Positions 52,748 through 62,776 are shown, counted from the stretch's first letter. The stretch: DNA of 64,000 nt from a bacterium (GCA_016699125.1 CP064961.1:806001-870000), one strand, 5' to 3'. The notes: a model not told the origin generated them from the letters alone. Made by a program: numbers and translations.

Positions 52748-53482
52748 GTAACAGTAGTGCACTTTACATTGTTTATGCTTGCTAACCAATATTTTATAAA
52801 CCATGACCTTATTAAATAAGTTATCAACGTTGCAACAATGATTTCAGCAGTTGCACATAAAAATGCTTGTCCTTTGAAAGTTTTCTTTGTTTTTATCGCA
52901 AAGTTTTTTCCCTCAAGTATCTCTGAAAGGCTGAAAGTTATAGTTTGTTTTCTAATCTTTCTTTTCCAGCTTCTTTTGCCAAGAGATAGATATGTTTTAA
53001 AAGACCTGAAAAGTAGACCCTGTTCTATTTTCATACGTAGCTCTCTGTCGTATGCACCGAGCTCATATCCGGTATCCTTTTTTTTAGCGCGCTCGACAAA
53101 TGTTTGCCAAAAAAAGTCCTGTTTCTAGCTTTTTTTTGTTTAGTCCTAACAAATAATTTGTATTAAACGCATTTGTACAATGGGTTTTAATCCATAAGTT
53201 AAATCTATTGGAATCATAGCTTTTGTACCGGTCAGTATAGGTTTGTAATATTTTACTTTTTAACTTTTCTTGCTTGAAGCAGTATAACAAAAAATTGATA
53301 CCAAGTTGTAAAAATGGATTTCCAGTTAACAACAATGGAAAATAGTGTACATAATATTTTTTATACTGATCTTCAGTTACGCCAGAGGTAAGTGCATTAT
53401 ATTCAACTGCAAAATATTCATTTTGACTTGCAGAAGTTTGCTTTGATAAAAGGAGCAGAAATAATACAATAAGTTTGATCAT
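52726..53482 (-). pseudogene. secreted/membrane protein gene with a one-base frameshift at a T7 tract
   Basis: From ATG 53482 a signal peptide (K-L-I-V-L-F-L-L-L-L-S-K-Q-T-S-A) and about 120 residues lead to L-E-T-G-L-F. At the T7 tract (53109-53115, A on plus) the frame breaks. With six T it continues L-F-W-Q-T-F-V-E-R-A-K-K-K-D-T-G-Y-E-L through 52726 for about 130 more residues, including a membrane segment near the end. About 250 residues in all. Function unknown. Decay, slippage or sequence error. Confidence 0.6.
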
Positions 53483-53539
53483 TCCAGATATTTTGTCATG
53501 AGGATTGTTTGTGTGGTGCATAGATGGTAGATGGACACC

Positions 53540-54172
53540 TTATTCTTTTCTAAAATGTGCTGTATATGCGAGCCAGTTGCCTCTATATTTAATTTCTGCA
53601 AATCCATTATTTTTCATCAACTTTTTCACTTTTGCATGTCGTTGAAAGTGTGGGTCAAAGACTGTTTCAGTCACTGAAATAATGCCTTCAGGCACCAGAT
53701 GGGAACTCATTTTTTCTAATACTTTGGCGTGTTCAGTAGCGGGTATTTCTCCCAGAACACATACCATAAGCATACTGTTATAATAAGTATTATCCGGAAG
53801 CTGATCTATGGTGCCGCAGATAAAGTCGATATTCAAAAGACCTAATTTTTCGGATTTTTCTCTTGCTTTTTCAATCATGTCACTTTGAATGTCAAGGCCG
53901 GTGACATGTCCACCGATCGCATCAATTTTTTCAGCAAGTGGCACACAGATGCGTCCAGGGCCACATCCAATATCCAAAATTTTCATTCCAGGTCGTAAGG
54001 ACAAAAATCGTATAATTTCAGTTGCTTTGTGAGCTTTGGCGAATGGATTGTCCAGTTCAACCATCCATGCTAACCATGAAGGGCAGGGTAATACATGGCG
54101 TTGTGAGTAAAAACGCCATACCACCCAACTGCTCATCAACAATAAAATCCCAGTATACAGATAATAGATCAT
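53540..54172 (-). CDS. membrane-anchored class I SAM methyltransferase
   Basis: 210 residues. One N-terminal membrane helix (about 3-20), then a Rossmann SAM fold: motif I I-L-D-I-G-C-G-P-G-R at about 62-71, acidic motif II in G-L-D-I-Q-S-D, and a later D-Q-L-P. General small-molecule or lipid methyltransferase; the membrane anchor hints at a quinone or lipid substrate (inference). Confidence 0.85.
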   Translation of the reverse strand: MIYYLYTGILLLMSSWVVWRFYSQRHVLPCPSWLAWMVELDNPFAKAHKATEIIRFLSLRPGMKILDIGCGPGRICVPLAEKIDAIGGHVTGLDIQSDMIEKAREKSEKLGLLNIDFICGTIDQLPDNTYYNSMLMVCVLGEIPATEHAKVLEKMSSHLVPEGIISVTETVFDPHFQRHAKVKKLMKNNGFAEIKYRGNWLAYTAHFRKE

Positions 54173-54299
54173 ACGTTTTTCCCAAAGTTTTAACTGTATT
54201 TCAATAGATTCAAAATTTTATTGAAAACCTGATTGCAATGAATAGTGTATCAAAATAAACGTTGTTTGAAAAAGTCTATAAACACAGGTTATAAAAAAG

Positions 54300-54944
54300 T
54301 TATTGTTTCTTAATAATCGTGCCATTCACAACTTTACCTTTGATTTCAGAGCCATTGTAAAGATAGACATCTCCTGCCTGCTCAAAAATAACATCACCTG
54401 AAACGACCGTACCATCTTTAAGTTCTAATGTTTGGATCCTACCATGTTTATCATTTGACTTCTTAATAGAAATGTTCCCATCAATGTAAGATGATTTAAA
54501 TATTGATCTAGAAGCCAAAATAAAAACATTTTTTAAAGTTCCATCAACGATTGTAACTTTGCCTTGAAATGTGGCATCGCTCGAAACGGTTAATTTTTGC
54601 ACTGAAAACAATCCCATTCTGTTGATAGTTTCTGCTTGAACATTCTCAACCTTAAAACTACCTTGTCCTTCCAGCTTGTTGCATATCAAGCCTTTTCCTG
54701 TAACTTTTCCTTGACCGAAAAATCTGTTTTTGATAACTATATTTTCAAAATGAAAGGGTCCTTGTACATGCAGCTCGTTGTATTCTTTATTGGCTACGCT
54801 CTTAACGCCCTTTATGAATTCAGCTTTTTTTGATTGGAATTGAATATCATTCCTGCTGAATCCAAAACCCCAACAAAGCAGATCAGAATAATTACATATT
54901 GAAATCAATATAATAACTAGAGTCATCTTGTGACTAACTGTCAT
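54300..54944 (-). CDS. secreted beta-helix-like protein (bactofilin-like repeats), paralogue 1
   Basis: 214 residues. Signal peptide (T-L-V-I-I-L-I-S-I-C-N-Y-S-D-L-L-C). The rest is a run of short strands with G-K-V/G-S-F/G-N-I turns, the pattern of polymer-forming bactofilin-type beta helices. The last 40 residues (E-L-K-D-G-T-V-V-S-G-D-V-I-F-E-Q-A-G then N-G-S-E-I-K-G-K-V-V-N-G-T-I-I) are almost identical to paralogue 2. Classical bactofilins lack a signal peptide, so location here is different. Confidence 0.68.
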   Translation of the reverse strand: MTVSHKMTLVIILISICNYSDLLCWGFGFSRNDIQFQSKKAEFIKGVKSVANKEYNELHVQGPFHFENIVIKNRFFGQGKVTGKGLICNKLEGQGSFKVENVQAETINRMGLFSVQKLTVSSDATFQGKVTIVDGTLKNVFILASRSIFKSSYIDGNISIKKSNDKHGRIQTLELKDGTVVSGDVIFEQAGDVYLYNGSEIKGKVVNGTIIKKQ

Positions 54945-55060
54945 AATGTGAACCTTTATGTAGTTTTAGGAACCATCTATTGTGAGATTATAACCAATTT
55001 TTAGAATACTATCAAATTGATGAAAAACTTAAAAATACATTAAAAATTCAAAGTTTGATA

Positions 55061-55672
55061 CTATTTTTGAATAATCGTGCCATTCACAACTTTGCCTTTA
55101 ATTTGAGAGCCATTGTAAAAATGTACCTCACCTGCTTGTTCAAAAATAACATCACCTGAAACGACTGTTCGATCTTTGAGTTCTAATATTTGAATGGTAG
55201 TTTCTGGAAGTACTTTTTTTATGGTGATAGAACCAAGGATATTAGTAGCAATAAATAATGGAATGGTGGAAGCTACTGTTACATTGTGCAATGTTCCTTT
55301 TCGTATCTGAACTCCTCCCAAAAAGAAAGCATTTGCAGTAACGGTAACCAGCGATCCGACAAATGTTCCATTGCATTGGAGACTTTCTGTTTGGAGAATA
55401 CCGCCTTCGTATGACCCATTAACGTGTAACGTTTTGCAGGTTACTCGCTGGGCAGTCGCAGATCCATTAATATTCAGATCTGTTTTTACATTGACATCAA
55501 GCAAAGTTGCAGCGCCATTGATCTGTAATGCATGGTACTGTTTATTTTTTAAGTCAGTTTGACCATTGACGGTTACAAACATACCAGCAGGTGTGACAGC
55601 TGGTGCCTGACTGGTAGCCAAACTTATCTGTTCAAATGATACAAGCAGTACGAGCAAGTAAAGTTTTTTCAT
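55061..55672 (-). CDS. secreted beta-helix-like protein (bactofilin-like repeats), paralogue 2
   Basis: 203 residues, AAAGGATTACA before the ATG. Signal peptide (L-Y-L-L-V-L-L-V-S-F-E-Q-I-S-L-A). Repeats such as L-H-V-N-G-S-Y-E-G-G and L-Q-C-N-G-T-F-V-G-S, and the C-terminal block V-V-S-G-D-V-I-F-E-Q-A-G-E-V shared with paralogue 1. The two genes are 116 bases apart and were probably duplicated, with the N-terminal half diverging fastest. Confidence 0.68.
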   Translation of the reverse strand: MKKLYLLVLLVSFEQISLATSQAPAVTPAGMFVTVNGQTDLKNKQYHALQINGAATLLDVNVKTDLNINGSATAQRVTCKTLHVNGSYEGGILQTESLQCNGTFVGSLVTVTANAFFLGGVQIRKGTLHNVTVASTIPLFIATNILGSITIKKVLPETTIQILELKDRTVVSGDVIFEQAGEVHFYNGSQIKGKVVNGTIIQK

Positions 55673-55821
55673 TGTAATCCTTTAAAAATGTTGGTTGTTA
55701 TTGAAAAGATAGCATGCATCGTGAGGTTGAGTAAAGTTTATTATTGATACATGTGCTACGCTGTTCAAAAACTATAAGAACGGCATACTAAAAAGATAAT
55801 CAAAAGATATAATGTGGACTG

Positions 55822-56538
55822 ATGAATCGAATGGTCACTCTGGACAATGTTAAACGGGATATTCTCACTGCAGTACTATATACGCCACAAGCGGTCAAAC
55901 GGTTTTTCAAAACAGAAGTGGGTGCTTATGCTGAGCATGACCAGTTTTTGGGTGCATCGGTACCGCTGCTACGCGGTGTGGCACAAAAACATGCCGCACT
56001 TGAGCTTGCACTGATACAACAGATCCTTACATCACCTTACAATGAAGAACGGTTGTTCGCTCTTTTTGTCCTAATAAAACAGTATCAAAAGGGATCAGCA
56101 AAAGAACGGGCACTGTTGTATGAGTTTTATTTGGCCAATCTTGCATATGTTAATAACTGGAATCTGGTTGACTGTTCAGCACATCTGATTGTTGGAAATC
56201 AGCTGTATGACAGTGGGCAGACAGATCTGTTATATGAATTTGCAGCTTCAAAAAATCTGTGGAAAAAGCGAGTGGCGATTATTGCCACCTGGTATTTCAT
56301 AAGACAGAAGCAGTATGAGCTAACGTGTAACATCGCACTCAAACTTGCAGCCGATACACATGACCTGATTCACAAAGCGACGGGCTGGATGTTGCGAGAA
56401 GTTGGCAAAAAAGATGTTGATGTACTTCGTACATTTTTACACCAAAGCAAACACCGTTTTTCACGCACTACACTGCGTTATGCAACGGAACGAATGATAG
56501 CTCAAGACCGCGCGAAGTTGTTAAAACTAGAAAAATAG
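55822..56538 (+). CDS. DNA alkylation repair protein, AlkD-like
   Basis: 238-residue all-helical HEAT-like glycosylase. Conserved features: N-N-W-N-L-V-D (family N-W-D-x-V-D), W-K-K-R-V-A-I-I-A-T-W-Y-F-I, D-L-I-H-K-A-T-G-W-M-L-R-E-V-G-K and R-x-x-L-R-Y-A-x-E. These line the DNA-binding groove of AlkD, which removes N3- and N7-alkyl purines. A TATAAT ends 8 bases before the ATG, so the leader is very short. Confidence 0.9.
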   Translation: MNRMVTLDNVKRDILTAVLYTPQAVKRFFKTEVGAYAEHDQFLGASVPLLRGVAQKHAALELALIQQILTSPYNEERLFALFVLIKQYQKGSAKERALLYEFYLANLAYVNNWNLVDCSAHLIVGNQLYDSGQTDLLYEFAASKNLWKKRVAIIATWYFIRQKQYELTCNIALKLAADTHDLIHKATGWMLREVGKKDVDVLRTFLHQSKHRFSRTTLRYATERMIAQDRAKLLKLEK

Positions 56539-56630
56539 GCTACGCTGAATCTGTATGGATCATTGTAAATTGTCTCTAGCCTTTCCTATTCTTACGTCTC
56601 ATTCATTATGTAAAACCGGAGGGAAACAGC

Positions 56631-56909
56631 ATGGAATCTATAATGAAAAACTTCCGTTATTATTACGAGAAATACATGTTTTTTATAGGCGCGTTTGGTC
56701 ATACAGCAGGTCTTTTTCAGGCGTATACGATTTTTGCAAAGCAGACCGCTGCAGGAGTGTCGCTAGTCGGTAATCTAGTGGCGTTCGTGTCGATTGCAAG
56801 CTGGTTGTTCTATGGAACACTTACCAAAAATACCCTTTTAATTACTATTAATATCTTTGGACTAGTGTGTTACGCAATTTGCTTAGTGCTGGTGTTACTC
56901 TACAATTAA
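56631..56909 (+). CDS. SemiSWEET/PQ-loop-type sugar transporter
   Basis: 92 residues, three membrane helices. G-A-F-G-H-T-A-G-L-F-Q-A-Y-T-I-F near residue 20 holds the loop corresponding to the P-Q motif (here F-Q), followed by T-A-A-G-V-S-L, N-L-V-A-F-V-S-I-A-S-W-L-F-Y-G and I-T-I-N-I-F-G. SemiSWEETs dimerise to move sugars. GGAGGG lies 7 nt before the ATG. Confidence 0.78.
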   Translation: MESIMKNFRYYYEKYMFFIGAFGHTAGLFQAYTIFAKQTAAGVSLVGNLVAFVSIASWLFYGTLTKNTLLITINIFGLVCYAICLVLVLLYN

Positions 56910-56936
56910 ATGATCATGCGAAAAGCAGAGGATATA

Positions 56937-58717
56937 TCAAAAAAACTTTGGTATCCATCTAGTGATCGATGAAAAAAGAGCATTAAAAAACCTACCAATG
57001 GTTTTTGACACAGATGCAAGGAAAGAAAAAACCCCGGATGGAAGGTCGGGTGCTGTTTCACTTTCTGTAGTCTCATCGTTAGATGTACTTGAACTTTGTG
57101 TATTGTTCGGATTTTTATTTTCTTGAGTGGCCAACGTATGCGAGTCTGTGGCTATGCGTGCGGTATGCGGTGTAAAACCGGAAGATTTTTGGTCATGGGT
57201 AAGATCTGCATCTATGTCAATTTTGGTGTCTTTTGACAGAACCGTATCTGGGGTCGGGGGCAATTCGGGGGCTTGTTTAACGCTCTTATAATATTTTTCA
57301 AGTTTTATGAGGCTTTCTTTTTTTAACTGTTCACCAGACGCTCTCTTTTGTTTTAAAATTTCATATAAGTCATGTTTTTCTATAATTAATCCTTTCCTGT
57401 CTTGGATGGGATCAGTATCATTGCTTATATGTACTTTTAACAGATCTATCTGATTCTTTAATGCATGAATTTCTCGGCTATTTGTTGCCTTGTCATGCTC
57501 TAGTTGCTCTTTTTTTTGTTGATTTAATGCATTGTTGCCTAACGCTGTGTTTATTTCTTTATTGGCTTTTTGAAAGGACTTCATCTTTGTATCTTTTAAA
57601 CTTATCTCGTTTTGATAGTTTTCTATAAGACCAGGCAAAATATCCTTGTTTGGGTGCGAATGGTCAAATAGGTCAATTCGTTTTTTAACATTGTAGTAAC
57701 GATTCATTGCTAGATTAAACTGCTCAAATATATTTTTATCGTCATATTGTCTTACTTTCAGTAGCTTTGGCTTAATTGCATCGATCTTTTCTTGAAGATC
57801 GTTTATTGATTTTGTAAGAATGTTCATAGCGTGTTCATATTGATCTATCGCGTTACACTCAATATCAAGATATTTGAAATCCGCCTTGATTTTTAATGCA
57901 AAATCATTTTGCTTAACCTTGTCAGTTTCGGAATCAAAAGATTTTTTGTCTTCAAGAATAAGATTTTTTCGCTCATTGTATTCTTTTAGCGCTGCTTTAG
58001 GTAAAGATACTGACTGGCTAAAATCATTATTCAATAGATTTCTAATATTATTACTTTTTCTAAAAGCCCATCCATACAAAAATTCTGTAGCTTTAGTTTG
58101 ATTAGCTCGTAGCATTTTAGACAATAAAAGAATAAACTTTTCGTAATAATTATTTTGCAGAGTAAGGTTTGTTTCCGAATTTGTAGTAAAAGATTTTTTT
58201 AGAGCATTTTTTACGTCGTCTAAATTATTGCATTCATATATATGAGTTAGTAAATGTACATATTGTTGGTCACTTAATTCAAATATAGTGTCTTTCAAAG
58301 AATCGGTTGACGAATTATTAAGCAAAAAAGGTTGATAACACTGTGACCATTGTGATAGTACATTTGATGTATCTGACTGTTTCTGCTTAGACCAATTGTT
58401 TATATTATTAATAAAAAAATATGCATTATGTAAAAAATAATACATATTAAAATTAATATTTTTATGCTTGATCTCATGATAAAGCATAAAAATACGATTA
58501 TAAGCTGTACAAAATGTATCGATGGCAGGATATGTAATATTGTCAATATGCTGAACTGTTTCTGGTATTAATAAGAGACCGTACCTTTAAAAATTTCATT
58601 GCAAACGTTGAAGGACAATTCGGCATTTTTGGTGTTTGCTAGAACTGTAGTCTTATGCTCATTCATAGCATGAAGCGATATAATAAAAAGTATACTTATT
58701 TGCAATCTCCTTAACAT
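56937..58717 (-). pseudogene. large secreted coiled-coil protein gene with an N-terminal frameshift
   Basis: ATG 58717 begins a signal peptide (L-R-R-L-Q-I-S-I-L-F-I-I-S-L-H-A) and 49 codons ending at TAA 58568. The remainder continues in another frame, from L-L-L-I-P-E-T-V-Q-H-I-D through the long frame ending at 56937. One missing base between about 58585 and 58605 explains it. Joined, it is about 590 residues: helical core with coiled coils (about 350-420), a Pro/Thr/Ser/Asp-rich linker, and an aromatic tail (F-S-F-L-A-S-V-S-K-T-I-G-R-F-F). The layout matches the proteins at 16979 and 17653. Unknown function. Confidence 0.62.
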
Positions 58718-58935
58718 AATTGTCTTACCTTTTTAAGTTCTAAAACAGAACGTATTCATATCATTTGATCATATTGCTTAGCTTTACATGAAGTCAATAT
58801 GTACTTAAAAAGTGCTTAAAAATTCTACTGATTTTTAGAAAAATAAATAATGATTTAAAAAAAATATTGAATATAAAGCATTCTTAAAATACAATAATCA
58901 CATTGTCAATATTATTAAAACGTAAGGACCTGTAT

Positions 58936-59721
58936 ATGAAAAAGGTACTTTGTCTGTTTTCTGTAAGTTTTATAATGCCTTTATATGCTATGGATGCTGG
59001 TCAAGTAATAAGTAACGGAAGGTCTATCAACAATGGAGAAGTTTTTTTAATACTTGAACGCATCATTGATAATCGATTGCCTTACGTCGATGCTTTGTTG
59101 GACCAATGGTATACGATTCAAGCAGGTTTTTTTTCTGAGTATAGTCAAGATAAGATTGTAACTGATAGTGTAGCTGAGGCGCTTGTTGGTGAACTACAAA
59201 CACTTTCAAATATAAAATTGAGTTGTACAAAATTACATGGTTATACAGGTGATGTTTTGACTTTTGAAGCAAAAAAAGAAAGTCTGTGTATAATAAAAAA
59301 AGCAAAACAGGATAGATATGATTGGTTCAATCGTTCCTGTATCGCCATAGTATCGCCACGCCTTGGTATAACACCGACAAAAGCACAGGCAAGCTTAGAA
59401 TATATTTTTCAGACGGGATGGTTTCAGAATTGTGATATGAATACGGAGCCGTCATTACAGCAGTTGGTTATTCCCGTTATAAAACAGTTTAGATTTTGTC
59501 AGGATTTTAATAGTATTCCAAATCCAATTATAGAAAAAATGACTCTGTTTTTTTTACCAAAATTAATACATCTATCCTTTAAAAATGAATGTAGTACCGC
59601 TGCTATTTTTTATAAAAATGATGCTCAATGGCTTAAAAAGCTTGGATATGTACTTGAAAAGAACGTCATAGATAATTCATTTATTTTATCAAAGCATGAA
59701 TCGGTTCAAGAGCATGAATAA
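58936..59721 (+). CDS. secreted protein, unknown (intact copy of a tandem pair)
   Basis: 261 residues from ATG 58936 (AAGGA 8 nt upstream). Signal peptide (V-L-C-L-F-S-V-S-F-I-M-P-L-Y-A). Its C-terminal 120 residues (W-F-Q-N-C-D-M-N-T...L-Q-Q-L-V-I-P) recur in the next frame. No family recognised. Confidence 0.65.
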   Translation: MKKVLCLFSVSFIMPLYAMDAGQVISNGRSINNGEVFLILERIIDNRLPYVDALLDQWYTIQAGFFSEYSQDKIVTDSVAEALVGELQTLSNIKLSCTKLHGYTGDVLTFEAKKESLCIIKKAKQDRYDWFNRSCIAIVSPRLGITPTKAQASLEYIFQTGWFQNCDMNTEPSLQQLVIPVIKQFRFCQDFNSIPNPIIEKMTLFFLPKLIHLSFKNECSTAAIFYKNDAQWLKKLGYVLEKNVIDNSFILSKHESVQEHE

Positions 59722-59766
59722 TAGGCGCTTTTGCTAGTCATCATGCAACAAAACTGATTAAAAAAC

Positions 59767-60195
59767 ATGGATGCCAAGCGGGACCTATGGTTTCAGCTTT
59801 CCTTATTTGGAAACGTAAAATCAGAAAACAACTTAACATACATTTTTAAGTCGAATTGGTTTACACACTGTGATACATACACACATCCTACCTTACAACA
59901 ACTAGCTATTCCCCTTTTACAACGCTTTAGACTTCCTCAAAATATTGATACAAAGCGAATGTTAATCATAGAAGTGGTAACTTTATTTTTTTTGCAAAAA
60001 TTAATAGACAAACCTTTCAAAAATGAAAAGGGCAACGATTTTTTTGCTGCAGACGATTGTAATTGGTTGGCAAAGTTTGGTTATGATTTGAAAAGAAATG
60101 CTTCAGATAATTCTTTGAAGGTAATAAAAACAGGTAATTATTCGCGTTTATTACAAAATGGAACACCTCAAGGACCCGAACACCAAAAAAGCTAG
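59767..60195 (+). pseudogene. truncated paralogue of the 58936 gene
   Basis: 142 codons matching the C-terminal half of the previous protein: Y-I-F-K-S-N-W-F-T-H-C-D...L-Q-Q-L-A-I-P-L-L-Q-R-F-R, T-L-F-F-L-Q-K-L-I, and W-L-A-K-F-G-Y-D-L. It has no signal peptide and no ribosome binding site before ATG 59767. Probably a 5'-truncated duplicate. Confidence 0.6.
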
Positions 60196-60300
60196 TCAAC
60201 TCATACTCTACACTACATATGTACGGGTTTTTTTCAAAAGGGACCTGGTAGCTTCTGATCCACGCCCCTTTGATGTTTGTAGGTAGATTTTGTAGCAAAA

Positions 60301-61818
60301 TTATTCACAGTTAATCAGATAATGATTCTGAGCAACCTCTTCATTGGTTGCAAGCATTATTTTAATACCACTCATTTTTTCAAGTTCCAAAATCGCTTTG
60401 TATTCATTCTTGGTAATATAATCAAAAAGTGCACCGTGTAGCTGAATGGTCACTGCTTTAGTTTTAAGTGGTCGCAACAGTTCACATTTTAAATGCCTAA
60501 AAATGTCATAGGCCAATGTTTGTAACGACTTAATTGCGCCAAGTCCATTGCAACTTGTACAGTTATGCATAAGCTGCTGCATCAACGTTTTTCCCGAACG
60601 TTTGCGGGTCATCTGTACAAGGCCAAATTCAGAAATTTTCAATACAACGGATTGAAATTTGTCCTGTTCTTTTAAAACCTTTTCAAATGTTTTAAATACT
60701 TTTTGTTTATTTGCATAGGTCGCCATATCGATAAAATCGATAACAATCAGGCCTCCAATATTTCTCAAGCGCAGCTGTCGCGCAATTTCGTAAGCAGCCT
60801 CAATGTTCGTCTTTACAATTGTTTCTTCCATATTTGACTTGCCAGTGAATTTACCTGTGTTGACGTCAATAACCGTCATTGCTTCGGTTGTTTCAATAAT
60901 AAGCGAGCCACCACATTTTAAATGTACCTTACGGTCGAGTGCTGACTGGATCTGTTTTTCGATATTAAAATGATCAAAAATATTTTGATGACCTGTGTAC
61001 AATCGCACAATGTGTGAAAACTCAGGGCTCATATCTCGTATGAACTGATATATTTTTACCTGCACAGCCTCATTATCAACAATGATAGCTTCTATCTGTT
61101 CATCAAGGTGATCTCTAACTATTTGTAACACTAAATCGAGGTCTTCGTACAATTTTGCTTCCAATGGTGCTTTTTTAAAGTCCAACTCAATTTTTTTCCA
61201 GATAGAGCTCAAGTATGAGATATCCTGCTGAATACTTTTTACACTTGCTCCTTCAGCAGATGTTCTAATGATTGCCCCCATTGATTCTGGAAGGTTCTCT
61301 CGAATAATAGCCCTCAAACGTTGCCTTTCATTACCGTCTTCTATTTTTTTAGAAATGCCTATCTTCGGGATGTTGGGCATTAATACTAAAAATCTTCCCG
61401 GAACAGTAAAACAGGTCGTAAGTTTCGGTCCTTTTTCATAGACCGGTTCTTTGCACACTTGCACCAAGATTGTATCGTTCTCGTTCAAAACATTACTGAT
61501 ATCAACTTTGGCCTTTTCAATTTTTGGGCTTTCGGTTTGTTCAAGCGTTTCCTCATCTGACTTTACATATTTGAAAATTTTTTCAAAAGCTAGGTCCCGA
61601 TCAAGCTCTGAAATATGCAGGAACCCCGCCTTACTTTGTCCTATATCAACAAATGCCGTCTGGATACCTGGTAAAACTTTACTTACTTTTCCTTTAAAAT
61701 ACGCCCTTTCAATAGGTCTTTGTAAATGTTGGTCAAAGTATAAGTGATACACATCACCATCTTGGATAATGGCCACTCGTGTCTGCCACTGATCGCTATT
61801 TATAATAATTTTTTTCAC
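60301..61818 (-). CDS. rng: ribonuclease E/G family endoribonuclease
   Basis: 505 residues. N-terminal S1 RNA-binding domain (G-K-V-S-K-V-L-P-G-I-Q-T-A-F-V-D-I-G) and the DNase-I-like catalytic domain with both Mg-binding motifs (V-I-D-V-N-T-G and I-V-I-D-F-I-D). The Zn-link is C-T-S-C-N-G-L-G. No C-terminal scaffold of RNase E, so RNase G is the better name. Matures rRNA and degrades mRNA. Confidence 0.92.
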   Translation of the reverse strand: MKKIIINSDQWQTRVAIIQDGDVYHLYFDQHLQRPIERAYFKGKVSKVLPGIQTAFVDIGQSKAGFLHISELDRDLAFEKIFKYVKSDEETLEQTESPKIEKAKVDISNVLNENDTILVQVCKEPVYEKGPKLTTCFTVPGRFLVLMPNIPKIGISKKIEDGNERQRLRAIIRENLPESMGAIIRTSAEGASVKSIQQDISYLSSIWKKIELDFKKAPLEAKLYEDLDLVLQIVRDHLDEQIEAIIVDNEAVQVKIYQFIRDMSPEFSHIVRLYTGHQNIFDHFNIEKQIQSALDRKVHLKCGGSLIIETTEAMTVIDVNTGKFTGKSNMEETIVKTNIEAAYEIARQLRLRNIGGLIVIDFIDMATYANKQKVFKTFEKVLKEQDKFQSVVLKISEFGLVQMTRKRSGKTLMQQLMHNCTSCNGLGAIKSLQTLAYDIFRHLKCELLRPLKTKAVTIQLHGALFDYITKNEYKAILELEKMSGIKIMLATNEEVAQNHYLINCE

Positions 61819-61993
61819 TGTACCCGCGTCGCTTATCCTAAAATTGATTTTAATGTACTATCTATATCTTTATAGTACCACTATACTGGATCAAAAAAAA
61901 GCTGGGTAGCAAATCAAAAAAAAATATGCTACATTTTTGTCGACCATAAAGTTTGTATTGAAGTTTTAATTACTTTGCCTCAGAGGAGAGAAT

Positions 61994-62692
61994 ATGAGTG
62001 GTTTCCATCAAAAAAATAAACTATTTTTACTGTTAATTGCATCAGGTTTATTGGTTTTACCTGCGTGCAGAAAAGATAAAAAAGCAAAAGCAAAGCATCA
62101 TCACCACTATGAAAAACCTGCACAAGTTAAAAAAATAGCAGATGACTTTGACGTTCCACTTGAACAAGATGCATTAGCATTTGATTCTCAAGAGTTAACA
62201 GATCTTTTTGATGATTCAGTTGATACAGCTGCACACAATGATGCTATAGAACCACAAGGTACGGCTGCAAAAACCGATAATAGTTATGAATGGGCAGAAG
62301 AAGCACCAATTGAACATTCATTTAAAACAGTTTATTTCGATTTTGACAAATATAATGTTCGAAATGACCAAAAAGAGTCTGTAAGCTATGATGCAGTGCA
62401 ACTTAAACAGTTACTTGCAGAAGCCAGGGAAACCGGTAAAGAACCGAAAATCATGATTGAAGGCCATGCAGATAGTGCTGCTGGAACGAAGGAATACAAC
62501 TTCGGCATTTCACACAATCGTGCACATGAAGTTGCAAAATTACTTGAAAAAGAAGGCGTGCCTGCAGCAAATATTAAGGTAGTCGGTCGAGGGCAAGATA
62601 TGCCTGCAATGATTGATGGTAAAAAGGTTACTGGTTCCAAGAATGAGCAGTGGCCAAATCGTCGCGTAGAGGTTCATATTATTAATAGTTAA
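61994..62692 (+). CDS. OmpA-family peptidoglycan-associated lipoprotein (Pal-like)
   Basis: 232 residues. Lipoprotein signal with the lipobox L-P-A-C (Cys25). Lys/His-rich then acidic linker (28-110). C-terminal OmpA-like domain: V-Y-F-D-F-D-K-Y-N-V-R, I-E-G-H-A-D...G-T-x-E-Y-N, N-R-A-x-x-V and N-R-R-V-E-V. The conserved peptidoglycan-binding Asp is in G-H-A-D. Likely anchors the outer membrane to the wall. GAGGAGA precedes the ATG. Confidence 0.9.
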   Translation: MSGFHQKNKLFLLLIASGLLVLPACRKDKKAKAKHHHHYEKPAQVKKIADDFDVPLEQDALAFDSQELTDLFDDSVDTAAHNDAIEPQGTAAKTDNSYEWAEEAPIEHSFKTVYFDFDKYNVRNDQKESVSYDAVQLKQLLAEARETGKEPKIMIEGHADSAAGTKEYNFGISHNRAHEVAKLLEKEGVPAANIKVVGRGQDMPAMIDGKKVTGSKNEQWPNRRVEVHIINS

Positions 62693-62709
62693 GACATGTC
62701 ATAAGTTAA

Positions 62710-62741
62710 GCCTGCCCCGACAGAACTTCGTTGAGGCAGGC
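62710..62741. terminator. hairpin between the OmpA-family and glycosyltransferase genes
   Basis: GCCTGCC / GGCAGGC stem (62710-62716, 62735-62741) with an 18-base loop that may pair further; located between convergent genes. Confidence 0.5.
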
Positions 62742-62776
62742 ATTGAAAGAAGTTCTACACTATTTCACAAAACATT

